Counted from the stretch's first letter, positions 34,831-47,787 are shown. The stretch is 64,000 nt of DNA from Cyrtodaria siliqua (GCA_037043455.1 JAWPHD010000129.1:564927-628926), one strand, 5' to 3'. The notes: generated by a model not told the origin, from the letters alone. Numbers and translations: made by a program.

Positions 34831-37694
34831 TGCTTTATAATAACAACAATAAAAAGAAAACAAGTTAAAAAGATGTTTAGGCAGATACTATACAATAAAG
34901 AACAATTTACAACACACATGTTCGGGGTTTTATTTGTAAAAATAATAGAAAGCACCTTTTTGACTCTTTGGAATAACAACTTTACACTCTTGTTAGGAAT
35001 TTACAACACTTAGTTATATACATTATTTAATATTAAAGAGACATAGTTTTGTGAGAATAAGTCTACTGCATACATTTAATCCTAGATTTGGGTCACATAA
35101 AATGAGTTTTACTTCAAGAAGTAGAATTTGTGTGTCAGTTTTCACTTTTCTTTTATTTATATTATGTTAGCCATCAGCAGGAAGGGCTTAAGGCTGCATA
35201 AATTTAATCCTTGATTTGGATCAAGTGAGTTTTAGTTGCTACTCGCCAGTCAATTTGTGACTTTTCTTTAAATAAGACCTTTCTTTATTAACAGATGTGT
35301 TACCCACCAGCAGGAAGGGCTTAAGATGGAATCATTTGTTGCCCTCAAATCAACAAATATATGTTCTTTCGTAATTAACATGTGGGAGGCATAGCTAGGT
35401 TATAGTGTCAAAATTATTGAAAGTGTTGTGACTGCTCCACAGTAAACCCTGGATGTGCATTGGACCACAACACTGGCAACAACAGACTAAGGAAAACATC
35501 ATCTGTGTGTGGCAGCATATATACAGATGGCAGTTGGAAGAACAGAGCAGTAAATTATGACATCACCTCATTTGCATAAAGTGGGGGAAATATAAGACAA
35601 AGTTTTCATTCCACCAACTCAACTTATCTATATACCATATTCATACATACATGTGCAACTGTAACAAAATATAATTTAATATAAAACAAAAAACGTGGGA
35701 ACTAGTAACAATTTTAAATTAAAAAGTGTCTATAAAATCTTTATGTTAGAATAACTATTGAATTCCTTCAAGACATACTACAGCACAGTTACTATAAAAC
35801 AACATAAAACAAAACCAACATTTTTTAAATAGTCACTTTTGTGCAACGTTTATCAAAACAAAAATAGAATAAAATATCTGCTGCTTGCAGGAATTAAGAA
35901 ATCAATAAAGAAAACACTCATCAAAACCCAAAACTCGATCAAAAACTTCATCTTTTAAACCATTCTACCAATAAATTACACACAGATGTCTATAAAATAA
36001 ATAAATAATAAATAACCACATGTTAAGTACAGTCATCAGGCACACCACACTTGCTATGTACATTTAAACTTTCATTTCATTCACAAGCAAACCTGGAACT
36101 TATCACCCATGAGGTCAACACTCAAATTCCCTATAAGGCCAATTAAATATCATTGCAACGGACTACAGTATGAAGAAAGCAGTAACAGAACAAGACCCCA
36201 AACTAGATCAGGTAAGACTATCAAACCTAAAACAGTTTTAATCGTATTTGAAGTTTGTGGCTATTTGTTTCGAAATTATTTAAATATGTTATATTGCAAA
36301 GACAATTGTAGGCAGTGAATCATATCGCATGTCAACTAATAATAATCAAAATGAGTTGTATAGATAAAAAAAGAATTGATATTAAAAACAACAAATCTAA
36401 TTATAATACCATATTACTAATACTTATTTTTTAGTTAAAAAAAACACAAAACCTTAAATGTATGTATCCATATTCACCATGTATAAATCAAAATTCCACC
36501 TCACCAGTGTGTTTAAATTGTGAAGATCTAGGGATCGCATACCACATAAATCAAGACAAATCTAATATTATTGCAAAAAACAACTGTTTCGCATAGACAG
36601 GGAAAATGTGACTTAAATTTCATTGGCCTTTAGGAAAACAGAAGAAGAAACCTCATGGTTTTTGTTCCCGTTCTACTTGACTGATCTCATAACAATATCA
36701 AAATCACGGCGAAATGTTATTGTGTCTACATTTAGATACGTCCTTCATGTTTAAGGCATACAAAGTCACTGCAAAAGGAAAATGTTTTTTGACTTTTTTA
36801 TATAGCTAAGCATAAGCAACTATCACCGTTACATCCTAAATTCTCAGACTTGTGTCAAAAAATGTGCACAGAACAAATAATAATAAATGTATTTAATAAA
36901 TGGAAACATATTTGTTTCTGTCCAACCATTGCATCCTATTGAAGCACAAGCTTGAGGCAAATTATTTACAAACAAACAACAAACTTCTATATATATAATA
37001 GTAGTGTGAGACCACCAACTAGGTCAATGAGACCAACAGAGCTATGAGACCAGTCAACTTAAAATGAGAATGTATAGCACTTTTAGCATTATCAGCACAA
37101 ATATAAATATGATTTTCTGACACTGGAATAGTCTTGAATGATGGATGATATAAATAACTGAATGTTGCATGGTGTTGGATTGTAGGACAAACTTGGCCTC
37201 GTATTCTAGAACAAATCCGTTGCAACTTTTTTCTGTCTTTAATTACTGCAAACAAAGCAAACAGTTTTCAACCGACTTGACACCATCTTTTGATTTGTAT
37301 GCTTAATTAGTGTTCTCAAATTATATTCTACAATGCGAGGCCCATTTTTATCATTTTGAACAAACTTAACAGTAAAGTCCTTTTCTGCGAAAACGCTTGA
37401 TGTAAAAAATAAGCAAGTAAATAGCAAGATGTAATAAAAAAGCAGATGTAAAAAAAAGTTTCTGGAATAAAATCACCGGTTCCCTTTCTTTTTAAATTCT
37501 ACTTTTTTCCCCGCAATTTGTGTCACAATATTTTCAGAAAAACACTATCCAGATAGCTTTAATTTTCCTTTCTTGCTCTTCAGATATAAACTTTATAATC
37601 CTTTTTTTTTGTTCTATTCAAAAATCATCCTGCTATGTCTGAAATGTTGTACATTTCCATTTAGCAACCATTTTTAGACTATGACGAGGTTCAG
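34831..37694. other. Downstream flank of the nuclear receptor gene
   Basis: Probably includes the receptor 3' UTR just below 37695. No clear poly(A) signal is chosen. At about 35060-35335 two ~140-bp units repeat (AGCAGGAAGGGCTTAAG and TTTAATCCTTGATTTGG-like). No gene is seen. Confidence 0.5.
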
Positions 37695-37936
37695 CTAAGA
37701 CAGCAGATCAAATGTTTCGGCATAAAGATCATGCGCAAAGCTTATCTGACCTTTCAGGCTACCAAGCATGCGACGGTGTTCAACACCAAGTTCTCGTAGA
37801 CTAGATATGCTCATAAGAAGACGTGGGAACAATCCGCTCTCATCGGGGTGGGTGGCCGTCACTTGACTCTGTAACGCTTGGATTAAAAGCTCCTGAAGTT
37901 TGCTCACCTTTTCACGGTTCTTTAGACCTTGTCGAT
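37695..37936 (-). CDS. Nuclear receptor, last exon: end of ligand-binding domain and AF-2
   Basis: The acceptor TTTTTAG is at 37937-37943 and the first two bases complete the Asp codon of SPDRQGL. The exon encodes helices 9-12: REKVSKLQELLIQALQSQ, HPDESGLFPRLLMSISSLRE, EHRRMLGSLKGQ, then HDLYAETFDLLS and TAG at 37695-37697. The LYAETFDLL stretch fits an AF-2 activation helix, so a ligand- or coactivator-responsive receptor is plausible, unlike vertebrate Rev-erb, which lacks AF-2. The helix 10 region also recalls PPAR and E75 type receptors. Confidence 0.92.
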
Positions 37937-38975
37937 CTAAAAATCAAAATATAATGAATTAGCTGTACAGGACATGTTTCAACACAACTTGTGTTTCAGT
38001 GAGGAAGGCATGTAATCAATTGTTGGCAGAAACAAACGAAGCACCAACAGTGGTGCAAATGCTGGATTGCGAATTCAACATGAACTAAAAAGTCTAAGCA
38101 AAAAAAGGGGGATAATTCGGGTAAAATACACGACAGAGTCATGGTTCTTGTCATACGACATTGTGAACATGACTGTGTGCCATGTTTCAAAGCTTTCGGA
38201 CAATCTGTTTTGAGAACTGAAGAAAAATAAAAACTCTAACCAACAACTTTAACCAAAATGTTAAAACGCGCAAACAGATAGACAGATTGAATTTGCCAAA
38301 CTATTTGTATATATGGATTTGCAACTCAATCCTGGTAATTATTATGAATCATAATAATATCTACAAATATTTTTCCTATCCTGGACAGATGGTTGAAGGC
38401 ATGAAGTGATTTACAAATACGTAAAGGTCATTAGGATTAGCCAAAGTAGTTATGGCTCTTAGTGATATATAGTTTGATCCCCTCAGATTGTTATGAACAT
38501 AACATCAACATCATCAACAACTACCAAATCATTCTGATCATCAATATTTATACTACTATTATCCTCCTCCTCATCACCATTACTGGCTTCCATATCACAA
38601 TAATCATCATGAATATAAATCATCAAAATCACCATGAAACAGCATTGCAGCATGTACACCAACATAACCTAAATCAAAACCTCCATCAACATCCTCAATT
38701 TCAACTTCCTCCTCATCACTATTCTCCACATACTCCTGATCACCATTCTCAACACTATCCTCATTTATTTTTAAGCCGCTGGGTGTAAAACCTTCTCGCC
38801 TCTCAACGCTGCAGGTTTGAATCTTGTAAGAAAGTCTCGATTCTTACAGATACAAGAGGTATACAGTACTGGTTCTACCCAGGAAAATGTGGGTGGTCTG
38901 CCTCCACCACTAAAATCGATCATCTTACATAGCTGAAAAGGACGTACAACACCATCCAACCAAGCAACCACTTAC
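37937..38975 (-). other. Intron with ATC-rich tract and SINE
   Basis: At 38490-38770 the plus strand is a low-complexity CATCA/CTCCTC mixture (histidine-rich false frame). The family A SINE lies beside the donor site of the upstream exon. Confidence 0.7.
38776..38970 (+). mobile_element. SINE family A, copy 3, next to a splice donor
   Basis: GCAGGTTTGAATCTTG (B-box-like, 38811-38826), AGGTATACAGTACTGGTTCT and GGTCTGCCTCCACCACTAAA match the other copies. The end of homology (ACACCATCCAACCAAGCAA) reaches to within ~6-8 bases of the 5' splice site at 38974-38975. Confidence 0.75.
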
Positions 38976-39195
38976 CAGGAGAGATAAGTACAAGTGCACT
39001 GAACAGTGCCTTTTCGGCTTCTCCCAACTTGAATGTGTTGAAGCGTATACACAGGTTGAACATAAGCTCCACAAAGTGTTCACCGAGTGGGAATCCGCGC
39101 TTCATGTCCTCTCGTTTTACAAGTGTGTTATGGCCCTCCAGGAATATTGTGTTGGAATCACCGTCTATAAATTGGGCATGTACGACACAAGCAAC
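38976..39195 (-). CDS. Nuclear receptor exon: ligand-binding domain helices ~5-9
   Basis: The acceptor TGCTTTTAG precedes 39195 and the donor CCTG/GTAAGT lies at 38976/38975. Phase 0 at the start, phase 1 at the end. It encodes VACVVHAQFIDGDSNTIFLE, a beta-turn region, then HFVELMFNLCIRFNTFKLGE and EKALFSALVLISP, the helix 8-9 area of NR1-type domains. Confidence 0.9.
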
Positions 39196-39406
39196 CTAAA
39201 AGCAAAGAAAATAGTAAAATTTTGCTAATTTCCTTTTAATTTATATGTATTTTGTGTTAGCTGTACAAGTAGTGACCATTACAAATGAATATATAGGCAG
39301 GTTTTAATACTATATAAGAAAAGGCAACTCTATCATAAACAGTCCAAGTTCAAAGTAAAATTATCTCCCTTGGACAAGTAAAAAAAACTTTAAACTTAAT
39401 TATTAC

Positions 39407-39574
39407 CTCAAAGCAGCCCCCCTTGATAAGACTTATTTGGTCCTCTTGATCCAAGTTGGTAAAGCCAGGAATCCTTTTGGCAAAGTTGATCACATCTTGG
39501 ATGGTTTTGTTCAGCAGTCGTTGGAAGGCGTTCCAGCACACCTCACCTGTCTTCAGGGGCCGACCATCCAGGCC
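39407..39574 (-). CDS. Nuclear receptor exon: ligand-binding domain signature
   Basis: 56 codons, phase 0 on both sides (TTTCCCTAG acceptor, GAG/GTAATA donor). It contains the nuclear receptor LBD signature NFAKRIPGFTNLDQEDQISL followed by IKGGCFE, preceded by CWNAFQRLLNKTIQDV. The FAKRIPGF wording is typical of NR1-type receptors (E75, Rev-erb, ROR, PPAR). No frame damage is seen. Confidence 0.93.
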
Positions 39575-40249
39575 CTAGGGAAAGAAGGCAAAATGTTGTT
39601 TCATTATATCAATTTATATGGTTGACACATGACATTATATGACTGACATGACATTATATGGTTGTATCATGACATTATATGACTGACATGACATTATATG
39701 GTTGTATCATGACATTATATGGTTTTTGGTTTAAAGCAAGACGTTTTTTTCAACGACTGATTAAATATCAATATTAAAGTTGTTTATATATGAGCCGAAA
39801 CATGCGAAAATGCGAATATTTTTTGATGTTCATGAAATACGGTGATTTTCTCTTTAAAAATCTCTTTATTTTATGTTGATATCTAATAAAATATGACTTT
39901 ATCTCAATTTGAAAATTACAGATTGTACCCTCCATTAATGTTGATGTTGACGTCGGAGTCTTGGACGAGGTTGTTGATTAAATAATAATAAAACATAAAC
40001 AATTACCATTTTCTATAGCATCAACTATTTATATTAAGAAAACACATTCCCTATCATATAATAATTAGGTGAAACACAGAAGTGACGAGACATTTTATTA
40101 GTAATTAACTGATTACCGACCGATGTTATAAATTGTTACTTTATGACGTTGTCGTCTAAACGTCCGAAGGGACGTTTTCTTGTGTCGCGGCTCATATGTA
40201 AAATATGTACATTCCCAAAATACTGAGGCAACTCGCTCGTAATTAACTA

Positions 40250-41715
40250 TATGGCTGATAATTGATAACTGTATGGCTGATACCGGTAATTGATAACTGT
40301 ATGGCTGATAATTGATAACTGTATGGCTGGTAATTGATAACTGTATGGCAGATAATTGACATTTTATGACTGGTAATTGACACTATATGGCTGGTAATTG
40401 ATATATGGCTAATAAACGAGACTATAAGAATCCATCATGAGTATCCATGTGAGATAGAGAAATCTCACCCGAGGGGTTAGAATTGCAACCAGGGACGAGT
40501 GCCTGGTTGCAATTCTGATCCCGAGGGTGAGATTTCCCTATCTCAAATGGATCACTCACATGGATCACTCATGATGGATTACTTTTCTCCCATTATGTGT
40601 TTATTACCGGCATAAAATCAATGACTTTGATGATTTAACACCAGAATAAGGCGACGTCGACGCTAAGTCATGACGTCCTAAGTCACATGTCATGTAAGAT
40701 AGAGTTATCTCACATGAGGAAAATGCCTATCTCACATGAGCAGAAATGGAAGAATTTACAACTCTATGGCAGATAACTGTCACAGTATGGCTGGTACTGA
40801 TCCTATATGACATAATAAACACTATATGGCTGATAATTGATAACTGTATGGCAGATAATGGACACTATACAACTGATATTTGAAACTATATGGCAGATAA
40901 CTGATAACTGTATGGCAGATAATTGACACTATATGGCTGGTAATTGACACTATATGGCTGAAAATTGACACTATATGGCTGATAATTGACACTATATGGC
41001 TGATAATACTGTATGACTGATAACTGACAATATATGGCTGGTAATTGACACTGTAGGACTGGTAATTGACACTATATGACTGGTAATTGATAATATATGG
41101 CTGGTAATTGACACTATATGGCTGGTAATTGACACTTTATGGCTGGTAATTGACATTATATGGCTGGTAATTGAAACAATATGGCTGATAAATGACGCTA
41201 TATGACTGGTAATTGACACTATATGGCTGGTAATTGCCATTATATGGCTGGTAATTGACCCTATGACATAATATGGCTGGTAATTGACACTATATGGCTG
41301 GTAATTGACACTATATGACTGGTAATTGACCCTATATGGCTGGTAATTGACATTATATGGCTGGTAATTGACATTATATGACTGGTAATTGACCCTATAT
41401 GACTGGTAATTGACATTATATGGCTGGTAATTGACCCTTTATGGCTGGTAATTGACACTATATGGCTGGTAATTGACACTATATGGCTGGTAATTGACAC
41501 TATATGGCTGGTAATTGACCCTATACGGCTGGTAATTGACCCTATACGGCTGGTAATTGACACTATATGGCTGGTAATTGACACTATATGGCTGGTAATT
41601 GACACTATACGGCTGGTAATTGACACTATATGGCTGGTAATTGACACTATATGGCTGGTAATTGACACTATATGGCTTGTAATTGACACTATATGGCTGG
41701 AAATTGACATTGCCA
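40250..41715. repeat. 21-bp TATATGGCTGGTAATTGACAC array
   Basis: About 45-50 units of ACTATATGGCTGGTAATTGA (21-bp period) in two blocks, ~40250-40425 and ~40760-41715. The gap is occupied by a fold-back element and flanking unique sequence. The regular minus-strand SITSHIV protein is an artefact of the 7-codon period. Confidence 0.95.
40426..40584. mobile_element. Fold-back element, copy 1
   Basis: AAGAATCCATCATGAGT at the left end and ACTCATGATGGATT at the right are inverted. Inner arms GAAATCTCACCCGAGG and CCGAGGGTGAGATTTC, then AGAATTGCAACCAGG and CCTGGTTGCAATTCT, also pair around a short loop. Confidence 0.8.
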
Positions 41716-42760
41716 TTAAGACCATTTAATTAGCACGATACGCTTAATTGTACCAACACAATTTCTGTTACATTTAAAAGGAATACATTTCACAAAGGAT
41801 CCGTATGTTAGCTTCCAGCTCACTCAGTCTACAAGCTTCACCTCACTTCCTGGTACATAACTATGTCATGGGCATTAAAACACCTATATAGTTATATCAT
41901 TCTAACACCAAGAAAAAACATTTTAAAATATTCACTGAATTAAAACCTTCTCCTCCCCGAGTACTGATAAGCTATTCTTTACATACACTACATGAAATTT
42001 CCCATGAATATTAACTATGCTGTGGTTTGCGAAAGTACAAATTCTAGAGAAAAAAATGCAATTTATGAAAGTTCGAGGTGTGCCTACAGTTGAGCGAAGT
42101 ACCAGTACATCATACCATACTTGTCATAGTACATCAATTCAAAATAACCTCTCCCCTCTCTAATGACGATGACTAGAAACTGGAACTGTGTTCATAAAGA
42201 CAGTTAACCCTTTATTTCAGAAATAATCCAACATTCAGAAGTCTGGCATACACGATTGTGTATATGATTAAGACATGCATGATTTTGACAGGCCCGTTTC
42301 CTGTGATTATGCATCATGTCTTAGCCATGAACATCTTGTAATCTTATCCACCAATCATGTTTCTATAGAGAGGATACAAAGTGGGTGAAGGTGGAATAAT
42401 CATTTCTTACCATCAATTGTGTACAGAAGTTGTACAATTGATTTTATTGTTGTATTTTCATGTAACTCAGGAATTGACATATCTTTACTTAATTGTGAAT
42501 TTACGTCTCTTTACTAATAAACATACAAATAAATAAATTTTGCATTCATGTGAATTATGTAACGCTTAAGATATAAATTAAGTGTGAACACCATTTTTTG
42601 TTCTACAACCTCTTCAATCTTTCCCTTTGAATTGTAGGGAAAGTTTTAAAAGATGTGTTCTTACTTTTGTTGTATTTTTTGTATTTGTATTGGCACTGCT
42701 AAAAGTAGGTGGTCAGCTAACCAAAATTGGAGGGTTAATCACCCGCCTATTGAGGAATAT

Positions 42761-42915
42761 AAGAATCTATCATGGGTATCCGGTGAAGATAGGGAATTCC
42801 AACCCGAGGTATAAGTGTTTTTATCGGAACCGAGGCTCTGCCGAGGTTCCGATTAAAACACTTACACCGAGGGTTGCAATTCCCTATCTGAACCGAATAC
42901 CCATGATAGATTCTT
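42761..42915. mobile_element. Fold-back element, copy 2
   Basis: Left AAGAATCTATCATGGGTATC pairs with right CCCATGATAGATTCTT. Inner arms GATAGGGAATTCCAACCC and GGGTTGCAATTCCCTATC, GTGTTTTTATCGGAACC and GGTTCCGATTAAAACAC pair around GGCTCTGCC. It is the same family as 40426-40584 by its ends and CCCGAGG motif. Confidence 0.85.
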
Positions 42916-43199
42916 TTTCTTGCATATCAGAGACATGTTATGCGTTGACGCCGCCAGCTACTAAAGTTTTGCATGTGTTCCTGCATACCGGATGTTGGCG
43001 CGCGTGAATTTTATCTCGACCCTAGGGTAAGATGAAAATATCTAGCCCCGGTAAAATGACAGATATCCTTGTCCGGTATGCAAGAAAGCTCTGTCTTTGT
43101 CAAGTTATTGTTTGGATTGGTGAGTCCTGTCTAGGAAATATAGCATATCCTACCCCATGTCACATCTAAACTGGGCAAATACAGTATTTTTCTACCCCA

Positions 43200-43925
43200 C
43201 GTCATGTCAAGGTTCGGGGAATATAGCATTTCCTATCCTACATGTCATATCAAAACTAGGGAATATAGCATTTCCTATCCTACATGTCATATCAACACTA
43301 GGGAATATAGCATTTCCTATCCTACATGTCATATCAAAACTAGGGAATATAGCATTTCCTATCCTACATGTCATATCAAAACTAGGGAATATAGCATTTC
43401 CTATCCTACATGTCATATCAAAACTAGGGAATATAGCATTTCCTATCCTACATGTCATATCAAAACTAGGGAATATAGCATTTCCTATCCTACATGTCAT
43501 ATCAAAACTAGGGAATATAGCATTTCCTATCCTACATGTCATATCAAAACTAGGGAATATAGCATTTCCTATCCTACATGTCATGTCAAAACTAGGGAAT
43601 ATAGCATTTCCTACACCACATGTCACGTCAAGGTTTGGGGAATATAGCATTTGCTTCTCAAAGTCATATTATATTAAGACTCAGCAAGAATGCATTTCTT
43701 ACCAGATATGTCATTTCAAGAATATAGCATTTACTACCCCCACATGTCATGTCAAAACTTAGGGAATATAGCACTTACTATCCCAAATGTTATGTGAAGA
43801 CTTGGGGTTATAGCATTTCCTACCCACCTGTCATGTGAATCTTTGGAGATATAGCCATTCCTACCCTGTCATGTGACGACTTGGGAATAAAGAATTTCCT
43901 ACCCCACTTGTCATGTGAAGACATA
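43200..43925. repeat. 42-bp satellite array
   Basis: About nine nearly identical 42-bp units (GGGAATATAGCATTTCCTAT, CCTACATGTCATATCAAAAC) at 43213-43640, with increasingly diverged units to about 43925. A homogeneous core with decayed edges fits unequal crossing-over. 42 = 14 codons, hence false frames on both strands. Confidence 0.96.
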
Positions 43926-44651
43926 TTTCAAACAAAAAACACAGGGCCCCATTTTATGAAACAACTTTCAACCATTTTGATCGTAAATCAATTTTTAAAT
44001 GCTTCACTATAAATTACACTTATCAAATAAGCATGATTTCATTTTAAATTACACTTATCAAATAACGTGATTCCATTTCATTTTCTTATACATGTGATAT
44101 TTCTGCACTACGCGCACACATAATTTTGTCTGCACTGAATGCTTTGGTGAACAAAGTGAACGATTTTAAAGTTTAAAACTTATCGTAAGATGTTTAATAA
44201 AGCATGGCCCAGGTCTTCATAATATAAACCTTCTCAGGTGTAAACCTTCTTAGAATGTCTCAGCTCAAGGATAAAACATATATTGATAATGTTGCCCACC
44301 TTTTATGGTTTGACATTTACATGCGTCTATATTCAGCAATGATTTTGTCATAATACTTTCTTAACCAATGAAATTGCATTTTTCCCCTGTATATATCCTA
44401 CTTTGTTTTATTTGTATAACATAGTAATAAGTCATACGATGTGTCAAGGTCAAGAAATTACAAGTAGCCACTTGAAAAAGATCCAAAAACACATATTATG
44501 CTGTAACTTGAATCTATTAAAGGTACTTCAGCCACTTAACATAGGTATTATATCCCAAAATTTAAAGTTGACCTAAAAAAGGTAGTCTCCTCAAACAAAT
44601 GTCAGTTAACGTTTTATTTTAGATATATAACTAACCTGAAAAATAACTAAC

Positions 44652-46228
44652 CTGAAAACTGTTGGATTTATCCATATGTTCCGATATCAGCCTGCTAATC
44701 ATTCCATCCATGGATTCATTTCCTCGGTAGTTCCTCAACTTGAAGTGCATTTCTTCTAATCTTGTCTTCAGAAACGTGAACGTTGTTATAAAAGACTCGT
44801 GGATTTTGTAAGTTAACAGGGGTACCGTCAGCCTGGCCTCATCTTCTCGACTCAGTTGGGGTGTGTACCTATTTTTGACGATTGGTGCGACGACTGCCGT
44901 ATGGTGGTCTGACTGTGAGCTGGCTTGTTTATCTCTTGATATTGCAGCCATGTATTCAGGGGAGGCGACTCTCTGATACTCAGCAGGGGACATAGCTTTG
45001 TGTTGCTGATGATATTCGGGTGAAGATGGCCGCCGGTGGTTGCTGTTCATCACCAGACCATCGCCATTCATTGACATAGCACTGACGCGTAAGGCCTGTG
45101 CTGTGTGGTAATCCGACATCATCTGATTGGAAGTGGTTGTCGTCGTCACCAGTCCCGTGGTGTATGGCACCACGTGCGGGGATTGAGCGGACCTGGACGT
45201 TGGTCTTGTCTCCGGGGTGTAACTCCGTGATGACGATGAGCTATCAGTACTCAGGCGGGAATGTTTGTAAACGAGTTCTCCATCTTCTACCTCGGTCTCT
45301 GAACACATTGATGGTACATAGGGACGCTTCTTGATAGGACTTCGGAAGTGCTTCATGCTGTCCTCCTCTTTTATAACCTTTCTCAGATCTAGACTAGTAT
45401 GCTGAACAATCACAGATTTTGACGGGTTGCTGCTGTCTGATGCTTCATCGTCGTCCTCGTTTGCGCTTTCCGCCATCGTAGTGGGGATGCTATGATGGAG
45501 ACTGCTGTTGAAACTGTTTAACTGCTGTTGCTGGGCAACATACTGTCGGGCAGCCGCCAACTGTTGCACAGCATACTGCTGGGCGGCGAGACTTTGCTGT
45601 GATAGTGATGGACTATCCCGACGCGATGATGGTATGAATGCGGGATCAAACATGGGTAGGTAAGGTGACGGACGATGATCTTCTATATGACCTTCCTCCG
45701 TTTTTATGGCTAGTGGAGACGGGGGTAGGTGGAATGGCAATTGAGACTGCATATTGAGAAGGGAGCCCATGATCTGGGCACGGGAAGCGGATGTTATCAG
45801 ATTCAGTGGCAGTGTTGAACGCATGGTGCTCAGCTGAGGGTCTTGATTCATAGAGAGATTGGATTCATCAGACAGATCTAACGGCTGGTTACTATCGCCA
45901 TCATCGAGCGGTGTGTGTGTCGGGGGAGGGTATTCCATTTTCGGACTTTCGTGGCGAGGAGGCGTTGGCATGTGACGTTGGCGGGGATAGTTGGGTCCAC
46001 ACTCGGCCCTCTGTTTCAGCAGTAGTTGTAGAGCAGCGACTGACAGCTGGTTAATCTCTTGTCGTTGGATGTTCACGCCGTTGGGGTCGAGGCCGTCTAT
46101 TAAATAGTGGGCGTCAAGTCCCTCTGTGTTGAGACTCAGTAAACCATGTAATGCCTGCTCTGTTTGTTTGTCCTCTATACTTCGTATCAAGTCTCGCATC
46201 TTCCGTGATCGACGGCCAAGTTTTGCGG
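44652..46228 (-). CDS. Nuclear receptor exon: DBD C-terminal extension, long hinge, start of LBD
   Basis: The acceptor TTTATTTACAG precedes 46228; two bases complete the split Ala codon, giving GMSRS-AAKLGRRSRKMRD, the C-terminal extension of the DNA-binding domain. Then 525 codons follow: a long Ser/Pro-rich hinge (NQPLDLSDESN), a Gln-rich patch (AAQQYAVQQLAAARQYVAQQ), a basic patch (RSPIKKRPYVPSM), an acidic stretch (EDDDEASDSS) and a Ser run (STDSSSSSRSYTPETRP). The LBD begins near EDEARLTVPLLTYKIHESF. The donor TTTTCAG/GTTAGT is at 44652/44651. A second identical TTTTCAGGTTAGT lies 16 bp downstream (exon end 44636) and would shift the frame. Confidence 0.93.
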
Positions 46229-47265
46229 CTGTAAATAAAACACAAATCATAATATAATAATTTTCGAAATTTGCATAATACTAAAAGTTTAATGGATGGT
46301 AAAAACAGATCATTATAAGTAAAATCACTTGCTAGACTGACAATTTTATGACTGCATAGTCCTTGAACATTTAGGTATGGAGTAGTAAGTCAAAAGTACA
46401 TAAAATGTAAAATGTTTTTTCTTATAAATAACTAACAAAGGTTCTAACATTTAGTGCAGTCATTCCATACTTTGTTATATTCAGAAAAAAGTTCTAAAAA
46501 GAATGTCACAGTAAATGAAAATGTTTGTGAAAGGGTTTTAGACCTTTGCCCTCCAAATGTGACCTTGACCTTAAAGGTATGGACCTGACTCTTGGGCATG
46601 AAACACCTTCTCATTGTGATTAAAAAGTTTGTGAAGTTTCAGGCAATTCCCTTCACTTTCAAGGCTATGGCTGAAATATGATTGTTGCGGACAGACGAAT
46701 GAACATGTCAATCTAAAATGTATCCCATTTATGCCAATTTTCAAGTTTGGAGACCATTTTAATAGGTAACATTTTCAGGTCTATATAGTAACTATATACA
46801 TGTATATATATACAATCAAATCTGCTCAAGAGAGCAATTTCTTTTTTCATTTTAGGATGATTAACCATACAGCTAGGCCAATGCTGAAGAAGTGATACAA
46901 AACAGCTATGCAATTATATTCTCCATTTATCCCATGTTCAGCAGCCTTACATCTTGTTGTCTGGACACATCAAACAGTTATTTTATCCCATTTTTCTTTC
47001 AGTGCTTTTTGTTATCAGTTCATTTTGTTCTATAATGTCACATATTGTTAAATGTCAACAAGTACAATAGCTTAACCGATTGATAAATCGTTTTATAAAC
47101 CTCACAAACTAGAATGACATGCCAGTTTTATTTATTGACATTTTTCAGCTATAAATAAATTACATCAACCTGCAAAGTAAATTACAAGTCTCAGGATGGC
47201 CCGAGGACGCTCTACTGGTTCTGGTTACTGGGCTCTTAAAACAGTGGACAGGAAGTTAGTTATAA
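46229..47265 (-). other. Intron sequence with a pearl-core-like unit
   Basis: 46540-46700 resembles one unit of the 3300-4030 repeat (GTGACCTTGACCTT, GTATGGACCTGACTC, then GGACAGACGAATG). Otherwise no feature is seen. Confidence 0.5.
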
Positions 47266-47673
47266 TTATTTATCATGCAGATAAGCACTTTTCTGCCTAA
47301 TAAAGGGATGACCTAATAAATTTTGCTTTATTAGGCACTGACCAATAGAGCAAATCAATGCGAAATCCCTCGGCGTTTATTGTACGCAACGTTATCTGAG
47401 GTCATGTACGTAACGTTGCCTGACATCATAAAACAAACAAAAAACAACAACATGGCGACGTCCTCGATAAGCATAACATTCTGAGAAATAGGTAATATTA
47501 GTAATTCATACAGAGATGTGGATAATCTACACGATAAATAGAATATTATGTCAGTGCCTTTTACTATCAAGTTTATTAGGCTCGGCACGATAAATGGCAG
47601 AGCCTCGCCATTATTCGTTTTCTAAGCCTCGCCATTCTTCGTTTTCTAAGCCTCGCCTAATAAACTTGATATT
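47266..47673. mobile_element. Dispersed element with 3' hairpin and remnant ORF start
   Basis: Homologous to 2763-3030. It ends with an inverted repeat TATCAAGTTTATTAGG (47565-47580) against CCTAATAAACTTGATA (47656-47671). An internal ATG at 47452 (MATSSISITF then stop) matches the longer open copy at 61295-61411. Confidence 0.65.
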
Positions 47674-47787
47674 ATGTATGCTATCAATGAGATGCAAATT
47701 AACCAAGCATAATAGCAGTTATCAAACAACAATAGTTGGCGTTTGCAGTTTCCTTTGATGTTCTACTCTTAGTGACTTTTATTAAAC

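Larger units (their letters stand above)
39575..44651 (-). other. 5.1-kb intron with satellites and fold-back elements
   Basis: Holds a short ATATGACTGACATGACATT repeat (39600-39725), the 21-bp and 42-bp arrays and two fold-back elements, described separately. The rest, including 41716-42760 and 43926-44651, is AT-rich with no exon seen. Confidence 0.7.

Noticed and set aside
38462..38788. His-rich 108-codon frame
   Set aside because: Low-complexity ATC/CTCC sequence inside a receptor intron.
41261..41725. SITSHIV-repeat protein on the minus strand
   Set aside because: 21-bp satellite translated; no start context or flanking exon.
42627..43007. 126-codon plus-strand frame with a hydrophobic start
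   Set aside because: Its second half is the fold-back element 42761-42915; no homology or splice evidence.
43157..43762. 201-codon plus-strand repeat protein and 147-codon frames on both strands
   Set aside because: 42-bp satellite; open in several frames at once.
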